A stretch of DNA of 36,352 nucleotides from Pirellulaceae bacterium (GTDB taxonomy: Bacteria > Planctomycetota > Planctomycetia > Pirellulales > Pirellulaceae), in assembly GCA_022448645.1 (NCBI GenBank), contig JAKVBZ010000053.1, positions 1 to 36,352 of the forward strand, in the 5' to 3' direction. The stretch's first letter is position 1. Every line of letters begins with the position of its first letter. The position numbers and the translations under genes were made by a program. The notes beneath the pieces were generated by a model, which ran no database searches, was not told the origin of the DNA, and saw only the letters and a program-made list of their open reading frames with translations. Shown piece by piece: positions 26,338 through 36,100 of the stretch.

Positions 26338-27717
26338 TCATTCCATCTTGATGTCGATCGTGCGGTCCACGGGCGTGACGCCTTGCTGGCGGCTACCATT
26401 GGTCCAGGTGACCGTATAGGTAATGTCGCCAGTGTATTCCCCCAAACCGAAATGCAGCGTGAGGTCGTTCTGATTTCCCTGTCCCACGCCACCTCCTTCT
26501 ACTTGTCGTGAGAGCGTTTGATCACCCAACTGGATCCGCACTCGGGAACCAATGGCACTACGATTCACCGTTTTGCCATCACCTTGCAGGCGAATCTTCA
26601 ACCAATGGTTGTTATTTCCCTGATTGATAAAAAGTTTGCCATTGGTTGCCAAATCAAGATCACCATCATTGTCCACATCGGCCCAGGCAGCCTGGTAAGT
26701 CGCACCCAGGTGCTGCAACCCTTCTTCCTGGGTAACATCTACGAACTTCCAAAGACCATCGTTTCGATAAAGTCGAGCTGCGTTATGGCCATAAACGGTC
26801 GTGAAAAACAGATCAAGATCACCGTCATTGTCGTAATCACCCAGCGTCGGCGAAGCGTACGATTCCTGATAGCCAACACCAGCAGGTCCTTTATCCTCGA
26901 ACTTATAACCATTTTTTGGACCCGTATTGCGTAGGAACCGTGACTCAGGTTGGCCAGAGTGTGCGAAGTTACCAGCAAACAAATCGAAGTAGCCGTCATT
27001 ATCCACGTCGCCCCAACAGGCACCGATCGAGTGTCCCGAACCACCTTGGGCTCCCAAATCGGCCGCTCGGTTGACCACAGCTCCCTTGCCGTCGCTAACC
27101 CACAACCAGTTCGGAGTGAGCCAATAGTTGGAAGCATAGAAGTCGATATCGTTGTCCTCGTCAAAATCACAAGCGACCACACTGCGGCAATAGGCCCCCC
27201 CCTCCTCGATCACGCGAACCCATTTCTCTTCGCGCTCAGGCGCCTGTCGCCACAATGTGTCTTGACTTCCAGAACCGCCACCATAATAAATGTCCAGCAG
27301 TCCATCATTGTTGATATCTCCGAAACTTGCGGCAATGCACTCGGCTCCAAACGGCCCTGGCGGCCGCACACCCAGCTGAAATCCTCCCTTACCGTCACCC
27401 AACATCAACGCACCGGACCCGGGGACAGTGACATAATCCAGGTGCCCATCATTATTGACATCGCCCCAGATCAACGTAACGCCCATGCCGATTCGCTTGT
27501 ACGATTTCCCTTGCACGTTGACGAACAGAGAAAGCGCCGTGGAAAGGTCCACATAGCCGTCCCCATTCAAATCACCAAACGAAGCCGACGTTTCGCCAAT
27601 TTCGTCTTCCCCTGTAAACTCCTTCGTGCGATTGACGAACCCACCAGCCAGTGCTACCTGAGGTATCAGTAGGGCTACAACCATCCAGGCCACTTTATTG
27701 GAGACGTGTTGTTTCAT
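26338..27717 (-). CDS. Secreted FG-GAP/VCBS-repeat protein with ASPIC/UnbV C-terminus
   Basis: A 459-residue exported protein. The signal peptide (1-24) ends ALA before GGF. The body is a seven-bladed integrin-alpha-like propeller built of FG-GAP repeats, each with a calcium-binding DxDxDG-type loop: DLNGDGYVDL, DVNNDGHLDY, DINNDGLLDI, DFDEDNDIDF, DVDNDGYFDL, DYDNDGDLDL and DVDNDGDLDL. After about residue 370 follows an ASPIC/UnbV domain (NHWLKIRLQG, then SAIGSRVRI, then HFGLGEY), known in planctomycete and marine bacterial surface proteins. GGGAAGAG upstream supports the ATG. It probably binds other surface or extracellular partners with calcium; it has no obvious enzyme domain. It lies downstream of the helicase on the same strand, about 380 bp apart. 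Confidence 0.93.
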   Translation of the reverse strand: MKQHVSNKVAWMVVALLIPQVALAGGFVNRTKEFTGEDEIGETSASFGDLNGDGYVDLSTALSLFVNVQGKSYKRIGMGVTLIWGDVNNDGHLDYVTVPGSGALMLGDGKGGFQLGVRPPGPFGAECIAASFGDINNDGLLDIYYGGGSGSQDTLWRQAPEREEKWVRVIEEGGAYCRSVVACDFDEDNDIDFYASNYWLTPNWLWVSDGKGAVVNRAADLGAQGGSGHSIGACWGDVDNDGYFDLFAGNFAHSGQPESRFLRNTGPKNGYKFEDKGPAGVGYQESYASPTLGDYDNDGDLDLFFTTVYGHNAARLYRNDGLWKFVDVTQEEGLQHLGATYQAAWADVDNDGDLDLATNGKLFINQGNNNHWLKIRLQGDGKTVNRSAIGSRVRIQLGDQTLSRQVEGGGVGQGNQNDLTLHFGLGEYTGDITYTVTWTNGSRQQGVTPVDRTIDIKME

Positions 27718-28098
27718 GATCTCTTCCCATCGTTCGCAAAATAAACAAGTTCGGTGACATCTACAGCTTACAATTCAACCGGTTAACACATGGAAATCAG
27801 GATGCCTGGTTTTAAACGCCATTGTAAAGTCAGCCGGTCCACGTTGGCCACGACAAATAGCAGGATATTCAAAACGCTCCTGTCATTCTATACACTTGGC
27901 CAGAGAACCACGTCAGTCTACTGAGCGGAACCAGGAACCGAACCCAAAGCAAGGCGCCGACACTCTGCCATCAACCTAACGTTATGACGTTTTTTTGTTG
28001 GCATGCGTCTTAGCTTAACTGTTCGCAAGTGCGATGGGCATGGAAGCCTTGGTCATTCCGTTATTTTGATACTGGTGGATCGCTAATCTTGCCCTGTC
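27718..28098. other. Intergenic region between helicase and FG-GAP genes
   Basis: About 380 bp between two minus-strand genes. It holds the FG-GAP gene's ribosome site next to 27720 and presumably its promoter. I see no gene, strong hairpin, terminator or repeat. Confidence 0.4.
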
Positions 28099-30000
28099 TT
28101 AAAGGTCTGGATTCAACTCCCAGACGGACTGATAGGCGCCACACTTATCGAACCATTCTAACAGCTGTGCGAAGAACGGGTCGGCAGCCAGAGTGGCGCT
28201 GTCTCCGATGACGATCAATTTCCTGCGGGCCCGCGTCAGGGCAACGTTCATGCGGCGTGCATCTGCCAAAAAACCAATGTCACCGCGCTGATTAGATCGC
28301 ACGGTGCAGATGACGACCACCTCTTTTTCTCGCCCTTGAAAACCGTCCACTGTATCAATCTCTAGAGAGGACAGTTCGGCATGCTGCCGCAGCCAGCGCA
28401 CCTGGGCCGCGTAAGGAGCGATCACGGCAATGTCCTGGGGCTGCACACCCGCTGCGCACAAGGCTCCAACCTGGTCGAGTACCAGCTGGCCTTCGCTGGG
28501 ATTCAGCCGGCTAAGTCCCTCAGGCTCCTGTTGTTCCTCCCAACCAGCACCGGCCGTGTCGATGAAGACGACCGGCCTATCATCCACTTGGTCAGCTGCG
28601 ACGTCTGCTAGTTCTCCGAGCACCTGGGTGGAAACCGTCGGATCGGCAGACAGCGTACCGTCATAAAAATGCTCTGACGAAAACTGCATGATCTGTTCGT
28701 GCATGCGATACTGCACGGTCAACTGCCGCGTGATCGTTTCGCCATAGTGTTCTACCAGCCGTTGCATGAGACTTACGTCGAATCCTTCGCGGGCAGCGTC
28801 TTTGGAAAGTATGGTAGGAGGCAGTTGACAGTGATCGCCCGCCAGCACCACACGGTCAGCAAAACGTAATGGGATCCAACAGGCGGGTTCCACGCTCTGA
28901 CAGGCTTCGTCGACGACGAGCAGGTCGAATTTCTGATTTGCCAGAATGCTGAAATCAAAACTAACCGTAGCGCAAATCGCTTCTGCCCCGACCAATATGT
29001 CCTTGATGGTTTGTCGCTCAATAGCGCGGGCGTGTTTACGTAGTTCGCGTGCCTCCTGCCTTTGCTGAAACTTTTGCCCTCGTGCGGAACGGGACCGAGA
29101 ATAACGGTCGGCCCTACGTTCCAATTGTTCAGCCTCGCGAATCAAGTCGTCGATCAGTACACGCGTTTCGTGTTTTTCGACCAAGGCGTCCAACGTGCGA
29201 GTTCGGACGACCTCTAGGACTCGGGCCGGGTGTCCTAGCCGCACCGCCTGAATTCCGCTGACCATCAGCCGTTCCAGCAGGTTGTCCACTGCCGTGTTAC
29301 TGGGAGCGCAGGCCAGAACACGCTCTCCGCGCGCCAGTGCCTGACGGATGATCTCTACCACCGTCGTGGTCTTGCCGGTTCCCGGTGGACCGTGAATCAC
29401 GGCCAGGTCTTGCGCCGACATGGCGAATTCCACGGCCCCATGCTGGGACGGATTCAGCGCGTGAGAACGATCGACCTGCTCATCAGTGCGAAACGTGGGT
29501 GCACGATCGTAGAGTAGCAGGTCCCGCAACTGGCCCAACCGCCCGGTTGCCGTTTCGGCAACGTTCATAGCGGCCTCTTGACGCTTGCGGGTGACTTCGT
29601 CTGGAATCATATCAATACGAAAACGATCGCCCTCAGGCCAGTGGGTGAGGGCCACTTCTAGACAATCAACCCGCCGCGCACTGACAACTCCCTGAAGAAC
29701 GCGCCCGTCATCGGCGGGTGAAAGACTGACTGGACTGCCGACTTTGAAACGGTGCCAAGGCAGTCGGTCCGATGAACCACGTTTGTGCAAGGTCACCAGA
29801 TAGTGTCCCCCCAGTCCCGTGGCGTGATTGCGCACGACCATGTTCAACAAGGTTTCACCGCTACGCTCGGCAGTGGCAGAGGACTGCACTTCGCGACGTT
29901 CTTCGAGCCGTTGGCGTTCGGCGAGGCTCTCCATTTCCAACCAACGCCCAAAACGGGCAAAATGAGTTGGCGGAAAAATTGGCTGATTCTTTGTTGGCAT
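28099..30000 (-). CDS. Superfamily 1 helicase of the IGHMBP2/Dna2/UPF1-like type
   Basis: ATP-dependent DNA/RNA helicase of about 633 residues. All SF1 motifs are present: Walker A GPPGTGKT (K210), motif II DEACQ (D364), motif III VVLAGDHCQLPPTI, motif IV region QYRMHEQI, motif V TVDGFQGREKEVVV, and motif VI MNVALTRARRKLIVIGD. The N-terminal 180 residues hold an OB-like beta-barrel (YLVTLHKRG, then GSPVSLSPADDG), as in UPF1/IGHMBP2 proteins. Between motifs I and II lies a coiled-coil-like basic stretch (RREQ-rich, about residues 285-335). The frame stays open with a TTG at 30019-30021, but the ATG at 29998-30000 is preferred; no ribosome site separates them clearly. No nuclease domain is present. 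The context is unrelated surface genes, so the role in repair or RNA handling is unknown. Confidence 0.93.
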   Translation of the reverse strand: MPTKNQPIFPPTHFARFGRWLEMESLAERQRLEERREVQSSATAERSGETLLNMVVRNHATGLGGHYLVTLHKRGSSDRLPWHRFKVGSPVSLSPADDGRVLQGVVSARRVDCLEVALTHWPEGDRFRIDMIPDEVTRKRQEAAMNVAETATGRLGQLRDLLLYDRAPTFRTDEQVDRSHALNPSQHGAVEFAMSAQDLAVIHGPPGTGKTTTVVEIIRQALARGERVLACAPSNTAVDNLLERLMVSGIQAVRLGHPARVLEVVRTRTLDALVEKHETRVLIDDLIREAEQLERRADRYSRSRSARGQKFQQRQEARELRKHARAIERQTIKDILVGAEAICATVSFDFSILANQKFDLLVVDEACQSVEPACWIPLRFADRVVLAGDHCQLPPTILSKDAAREGFDVSLMQRLVEHYGETITRQLTVQYRMHEQIMQFSSEHFYDGTLSADPTVSTQVLGELADVAADQVDDRPVVFIDTAGAGWEEQQEPEGLSRLNPSEGQLVLDQVGALCAAGVQPQDIAVIAPYAAQVRWLRQHAELSSLEIDTVDGFQGREKEVVVICTVRSNQRGDIGFLADARRMNVALTRARRKLIVIGDSATLAADPFFAQLLEWFDKCGAYQSVWELNPDL

Positions 30001-30292
30001 CACGCTGCAGCCTGAGATCAAGAGGTCAGTTCGTAAGGGGTGTGCCTTCTGTTGCTACATGCGGCCCACCGTTCGCCGGAAACACCAGCCACGCCAAACC
30101 GTTCCACACTATACTAGCCTGAGTCCGCAACACCTAACAGGAGTCGCCGTTGTTGAAATGTGGCGGGCAAACACTTTAAGCCCGATCCGACATATTCGCT
30201 ACGAATGGTCGTTGTCCTGCTGGGTGCTCCGGTGTAAGAGGCATGGAAATTTCCTGTCTTTGGATGGGTATTTCTTGTAGGTTGTTGATAGG

Positions 30293-33025
30293 ATGAATAT
30301 GATGTCTTCAAAAACCAAGCATATGGCACCTTTTCAGATAGTTGGTCTAGTCAGCCTTACAAGGATGATGCGAACCACCATGGTTCTATTGAGTGGCGTG
30401 GTGACGTTCGCATCGTTTTCTCCGTGTGCACTGAGTCAAACAGGCCCCGGTTGGGATTATGTCCGGAACAATCCCTTCACGCTGATGGGCCGGGCTCGTG
30501 GTCATGCGGATACGTTCGATGCCGATGTCTACGCGGCCGCAAATTATACATCCATACTCAACGGAGAAGCCAAGGTCGAAATTCTGGCCGAAACCGAAGC
30601 CCTAGGTTTGCCCTGGCACCATCACGTGCAGGCCAGTCAGTCGGGTGCCAACGGCGGGTTTGGGGGACTCAACCAAAAATTAATGGACGAAACCTGGGCC
30701 GCTTGGAACGCGGCTCCCGACTCGGCTGCCGGCTGGCACATCTGGGACGAGCCCCGAGGGTTCCATATTAATCAGGGGTATGTCAAAGACACCTTCGATT
30801 GGGTCCGCGCGACATTTCCGGACCAGCTTGACTATACGGTGACATTGGGTCCTTTCGCCACCAGTGAGGATTACTGGGGAGGACCCAACATGCCGCCGAG
30901 TTATTCGTTCGATGACTACCAGGACGATTTGGTGAACAACGTCCAACCCGACCTCCTGCTGTACAACACGTACATCTTTGCTGACAGCGGAGGAACTTCG
31001 AGCCCGGTTTGGGGGCCCAAAAAGATTAGCGACGCGGCCAAGGCAGCTGGCGTGCCGTATTGGGCGTACGTGCAATCGTTTGGAAGGCAGGCAATTAGCC
31101 GGCGTGTGCCCAGCGAGTCAGACATCCGGCTCCACGTATTTTCACACCTGGCGTACGGTTTCAGTGGAATCATTTACTTTACTTACGAGCCCTCGCAAGG
31201 TCCCGCGCAGATCGATGAACAGGGTCATCCCACCCAGCTTTATCACGACGTCCAGAAACTCAACCCCGAGGCCTTTCACGTAGGTGAGCGAATCAAGAAC
31301 CTGTCACACCGATCATCGTACTGGGTCCCCAACAGTGATTCTTCTCAAACCCCATACGGTATCAGCAGTTGGCAAACATTCCAGGGTACCGCCCATGCTG
31401 ACCCGCGCATCAAGGACATCAGTCCCAACTATTCCCAACCTGGTAACTTGGGTGCTGGCAAAGACGCGATGCTGTCGGTGTTTCGAGATGAATCAAACGA
31501 CACGCGGTACTTCATGGTCACCAACATGCAAAACGGTCCGGAGATGACGGCGACTGATGCCCAGCTTGACTATTACGTACAGTTCGACTGGACGGTTGAC
31601 CATGTCTACCGTATCGACCGGTATACCGGACAAGAAGTACTCGTTCCGTTAACGAACAATCGTCTGGACTTGACATTGCCAGGAGGCACCGGTGATTTGT
31701 TTCGTCATGGCACGTATGTCGAACCGGCAGTACAACATACGCTGTTTATGGAAGACTTCGAAACTGCGACCGATCCGGAGTATACCGCTGGCGCAGTTTT
31801 AAACCACCAGAACGGATGGACGGTCTCATCAGGAAACGCCATTCTACCCATCAGCTCTGGTGATCCAGGATTTTCAGGTCAATTTCTCAACGGCCCCAGT
31901 TCCAGTCACGGAACCACAACTTATCGTAACTCGGCCGGCGTCGATGGTAGCCTCCATCCCGAGATGGTCAATGTCTTAACCTGGGACTGGGAACTTGACT
32001 CGGAAAGCCACAATCAGAGGATTGGTTTTTTTGGCAGCGGTTCGGGGCCAGGTGAAGTAAACCATATCTCGTGGATTGCCTTGGAAGACTTAGGACTGGC
32101 CCGATTGGAATTCCAGAGCGATCATGGCCAGGAAGTACAATACAACGTTCCTGTCGACTTCACTGTGGCAGAACCGGTTCCGTTCAAACTAGTCGTGGAC
32201 GGTGTCGAAGATTTTATTTATGGCATCGCCGATGGAGCTGAGACCGACCGTATTCCCATCACAGATCAATTAATTGCTGACATTCAAGGCCTCCAGCTCG
32301 TCGTGAATAACGAGCCCAATCGTCGCTTTCCGAAAACAGACAATATCATGTTAACTGAGGGCCTGCCGCCCACGCAGGCCCCGCCACCCGGGCAAATCTT
32401 TTGGAAAGCAGATATGTCGGGCGATTGGAATTCTGTTCTGAATTGGAGTGGTGCCGGCGCACCACCCAACAGTCCCAACGAATCGGCAAATTTCGACAAC
32501 GCGATGGCAGCCACACAAACTGTCTTTACCAATACCGACGTGACCGTCAATAACATCCGGTCTGACAACCCCAACAAACAGATTATCGCCGGTGGTGGAA
32601 CCATCCATCTGACTGCCGGATCCCTAACCGGACTGCCCCCTAGTGGCATCAACGTACTGCACGGATCTCACGAGTTTCAATCCGTAGTCCAATTGAACAA
32701 CGACATAACGGTAAACGTTGCCTCGGGAGGAAGTTTAATCTTCAACAACGCTCTCCATCTGATGGGTAACGATCTCACGAAGAACGGCGAGGGTGATTTG
32801 GCGATCCGCAACGACTTGATAACCGGAGGTGGTACCATCCATATGCTACATGGATCTATTTCAGGCACCGGCACCTTCATCGGGGACGTTGCTTTTTTGG
32901 GCGGGACGATTTCTCCTGGTAGCAGCACGACCATACAACAAGAAAACGCTATACCAGAACCAAACACGCTGCTCTTCCTACTCTTTGCCTTGTCCGTCGT
33001 GCCTTTTCGAATACGGCCCGCTTAG
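30293..33025 (+). CDS. PEP-CTERM protein with TIM-barrel glycosidase-like domain and beta-strand module
   Basis: A 910-residue exported protein. A long N-terminus carries a signal region (hydrophobic core around residues 27-45, ending ALS before QTGPG). Residues 50-330 look like a TIM-barrel glycoside hydrolase: WHIWDEPRG offers an acid/base candidate E153 and IIYFTYEPSQG a nucleophile candidate E299 at strand ends. The barrel resembles GH42/GH5-type but I cannot place the family. A beta-sandwich-like region follows (about 470-690), then the IFWKADMSGDWNSVLNW beta-strand module shared with two other proteins in this window, and a PEP-CTERM tail (IPEPNT, hydrophobic helix, RIRPA). Start choice among several early ATGs (30293, 30299, 30302, 30365, 30368) is uncertain. 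Probably attached to or released from the envelope to act on polysaccharide. Confidence 0.75.
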   Translation: MNMMSSKTKHMAPFQIVGLVSLTRMMRTTMVLLSGVVTFASFSPCALSQTGPGWDYVRNNPFTLMGRARGHADTFDADVYAAANYTSILNGEAKVEILAETEALGLPWHHHVQASQSGANGGFGGLNQKLMDETWAAWNAAPDSAAGWHIWDEPRGFHINQGYVKDTFDWVRATFPDQLDYTVTLGPFATSEDYWGGPNMPPSYSFDDYQDDLVNNVQPDLLLYNTYIFADSGGTSSPVWGPKKISDAAKAAGVPYWAYVQSFGRQAISRRVPSESDIRLHVFSHLAYGFSGIIYFTYEPSQGPAQIDEQGHPTQLYHDVQKLNPEAFHVGERIKNLSHRSSYWVPNSDSSQTPYGISSWQTFQGTAHADPRIKDISPNYSQPGNLGAGKDAMLSVFRDESNDTRYFMVTNMQNGPEMTATDAQLDYYVQFDWTVDHVYRIDRYTGQEVLVPLTNNRLDLTLPGGTGDLFRHGTYVEPAVQHTLFMEDFETATDPEYTAGAVLNHQNGWTVSSGNAILPISSGDPGFSGQFLNGPSSSHGTTTYRNSAGVDGSLHPEMVNVLTWDWELDSESHNQRIGFFGSGSGPGEVNHISWIALEDLGLARLEFQSDHGQEVQYNVPVDFTVAEPVPFKLVVDGVEDFIYGIADGAETDRIPITDQLIADIQGLQLVVNNEPNRRFPKTDNIMLTEGLPPTQAPPPGQIFWKADMSGDWNSVLNWSGAGAPPNSPNESANFDNAMAATQTVFTNTDVTVNNIRSDNPNKQIIAGGGTIHLTAGSLTGLPPSGINVLHGSHEFQSVVQLNNDITVNVASGGSLIFNNALHLMGNDLTKNGEGDLAIRNDLITGGGTIHMLHGSISGTGTFIGDVAFLGGTISPGSSTTIQQENAIPEPNTLLFLLFALSVVPFRIRPA

Positions 33026-33037
33026 ACGGCAAAGAAA

Positions 33038-33058
33038 ACAACCTGCTCCAGAGGTTGT
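33038..33058 (-). terminator. Likely intrinsic terminator of the subtilase gene
   Basis: Perfect 7-bp stem ACAACCT/AGGTTGT (33038-33044 and 33052-33058) with a 7-nt loop. On the minus strand it is followed by TTTCTTTG, a T-rich run, and lies about 65 nt after the subtilase stop codon. The plus-strand side lacks a T-run, so it would serve the minus-strand gene only. Confidence 0.5.
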
Positions 33059-33122
33059 AGGGAACAAGAAGCCCCAGGACATTTATTTTAATTCCGCAGA
33101 CCACAACGTGAAATCGAGCGTA

Positions 33123-36100
33123 TTAAATTTCTCCATTGATCTCACCTCCCAATTCCGAGTCCACGTTGAATCGGGCTGACAGTCGTTCCGTAAGTCCGTC
33201 GAGGTCCCATAAAGAGGCAACCTCATCCTTTTGTTGCGAAATATCCTCACGCTCCAACAGGTCTTCGTAACTCGCTCCGTTCCAGATCGAATCACTACTG
33301 GTCGTAAGAACCTCGTCTATGATTTCCGCCAAGGAGTCGACAACTTCTCTTCTTGTGGTATTTAAACGGGCCAGCATTATCTGGGTAACGCCCCCTTCAG
33401 AAAACATCGTATCGACAAAGTGCGTTCGTCGATGACTGCCAACAAACGTTTCGACCACCCGGTTTCCGGCTGTTGAAAGAGGCTTCTGGTCAAGGGCCTG
33501 CAATTCCCACAGATCAACGGCACCTGCTTTGTTGCCTCTGGCAAACACGGAGTTATCGTTGACCCCTTGTGAGTCCGTGTGAACCGCGGAGGAAACAGTG
33601 GCTACCCCCGTGGCATAAGATCCCTTACTTTCGGTAACACGATTGCCAAAGTTTAAATCAGAGGCAGTGCCACCACTGGAGAAGGTGATATCATGAACAG
33701 CACCACCACTGGTAGCTGTCGCCAAAACACCTTTCATGAAAGCCCACATGTCGATGCGAGGATAATCGGCACCCGTGTTGACAACATTGTCATCCTCGTC
33801 GTCACCATCATTAATGCTGACACCGGTTGATTGCATTAACGACCGAAACTCAGCTTGAGTGAGTCTTCTCCCCAGCGTCGAAGTGGCCAGCTGTTGAGCA
33901 ACCGTTGCGATGCCTGCCACCTGCGGTGCTGCCTGACTGGTTCCTGCCAAGCTTGTAGTACCACCATTTAGACCCGCATTCGTGATGAATGCACCTGGGG
34001 CAAAGACATCTGTGAGGGTCGAGCTCCGTGAAGAAAAACTGGCAACACGATCTGCTGCCGTTGAGTTGTCGATCGTTCCGCCTTCCCAAGTATGCGGGCC
34101 ACCGTGATTCGCGTCCCAAACCGCACTCACTGCAAGTGAATTTGGATCAACAGCGGGATACGAAACCCCCTCCGTTCCATCCGTGGTAAATTCATTTCCA
34201 GCCGCAGAGACAACCATCACATCCATCGCGACAAGACCCGCTAATTCATCGCTCAGCAGACTCATTTGCGCACTGTCATAAATAGCGCCATCACCAAGAG
34301 ACATGTTGACAGACGCAATATTGTAATTGGATACGTTGCTCAAAACCCACTGTAGAGCTTCTTCGATATCGTCAAAATTACCCTCTCCCGCATCGTCAAA
34401 GACTTTTAGGACAATCAAGTCCGAACCCGGAGCGGTACCGGTAAAGTTTGGATCTGAAGAGACCGCAATTCCTGCGCAGTTGGTTCCGTGTCCATCAAAA
34501 TCTGACGCATCGCTGTCATTTGTGCCACTGAAGTCGAAACTGTAGACCAAACGATCTGCATAGAACGGATGATCAAGATCGGCCCCCGAGTCGATGATCA
34601 CTGTGGCAAATCCGCTCCCATTAAAACCAGTAAACAGAGGATCGGCGCGGAAGTCATCCGCATTCATCAAACTTGCGGATTCGGCGGAAGAAGTTGAAAC
34701 CTCACCCCTCCCGTTCTCTGTACCACTTCGTCTAGAAATATCCGTGAAATAAAATTGCGTTTGATCCGTGACCCAACCGATTTCCGTAGAGGCACTGTCT
34801 ATCATTTGTACGGTACTAAGGGGAACCGTTGAGCGACGCGAACCACCAGAAGGTGTTGTTTGTTCCCAACCAATCGGTAAAAGTTCGGTCACATAATACG
34901 TGCCATCTGGAAGATCTTCGAAGAGAAAACCACCGTCGAAGCCCGTTTGTACCGCCGTCTCTGAAGAATCAAGTGTGCCGTTTTGGTTTTGGTCTAGAAA
35001 GACAAACCAGTTTTCCAGCGGCGTCTCTGACGCCGAGACAATACCGTCCCCATCGGCATCATTCCAAACGATCCCACTGATTTTGCCAAGAGTGTCGCCC
35101 CCGCCGCCACTGCTGTCTCCTGTTTTCTCGATCCGGATGGCATCAGCCACCGTGTATTTGGCTCTGTTTGAGCCTGCCCCCAGCGTGACGACCAGACTGC
35201 CACCAGTAACGTTCACCATACCAAGCGTATCCCAATGGTATCCTTCAGCGACAAAATCGCTCGGCGCATTCTTTTGATTTATCGTAGCCGTTGCCAGAAC
35301 GGTGCCGCTAGTTCCGTTTGCAATCGAAAACGGCGCATCCAGCGTGTTGTACCGGTTGTTGAATTTGTGGGCCCAGGTGGCGGCTACCTGGTACTCACCA
35401 TCAACCAGACCCGAGAAGGTCCAACTCGCCGTGCCACTGCCACCTCGCATGTTGTGGTTATCGCCATCATAAGCTGCAGACACCCGACTACTGTCCTCAT
35501 ACCTAAAACCCGTCTCAGTAAATCCAGGGTCACCGTTATCGAGGATCGTTATCAACGAGGTGTCATCGTCGGTCACATCGAGCGTATCGCTGCCGATGAC
35601 GTAACCACTGGCGGCGGCAGCAATTGTCACCGTCTGTGTTCCATCAGCCAAATTATCGTCGACCGCAGCAATGTCGAAGGAGACGCTACTTTGTCCATCG
35701 AGAAACGTGATCATGCCGGGTACAGTCGCTTCGCTGGTGTCATCGCTTGAAAGCGTAACCACCAGCTCTCCATTCGTATCACTTCGTGTTACCGAGGCTG
35801 TCGTCGCGATAGCGCCGGCTGATTCAGAGACCGAAGCGGCTGCAATCGTGACGGTGAGTACGCGCGGCAAGTCATCGTCGCTAACCTCAATGGTATCACT
35901 CCCACCTGTAAACCCACTTGCCGATGCGCTGATGGTCACCGTTTGCGTTCCATCGACATCGCTATCGTCAACCGCTGCAATGGTAAACAAAGCACTGTCC
36001 TGTCCATCAAAGATCATTACTGTCGCCGGTACAGTCGCTTCGCTGGTATCATCGCTTGAAAGGTTGACCACCAGATCACCCATCGTATCGGTTCGTGTCA

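Noticed and set aside
30001..30021. TTG start for the helicase
   Set aside because: The extra seven residues add nothing recognisable, and the ATG at 29998-30000 is the more usual start.
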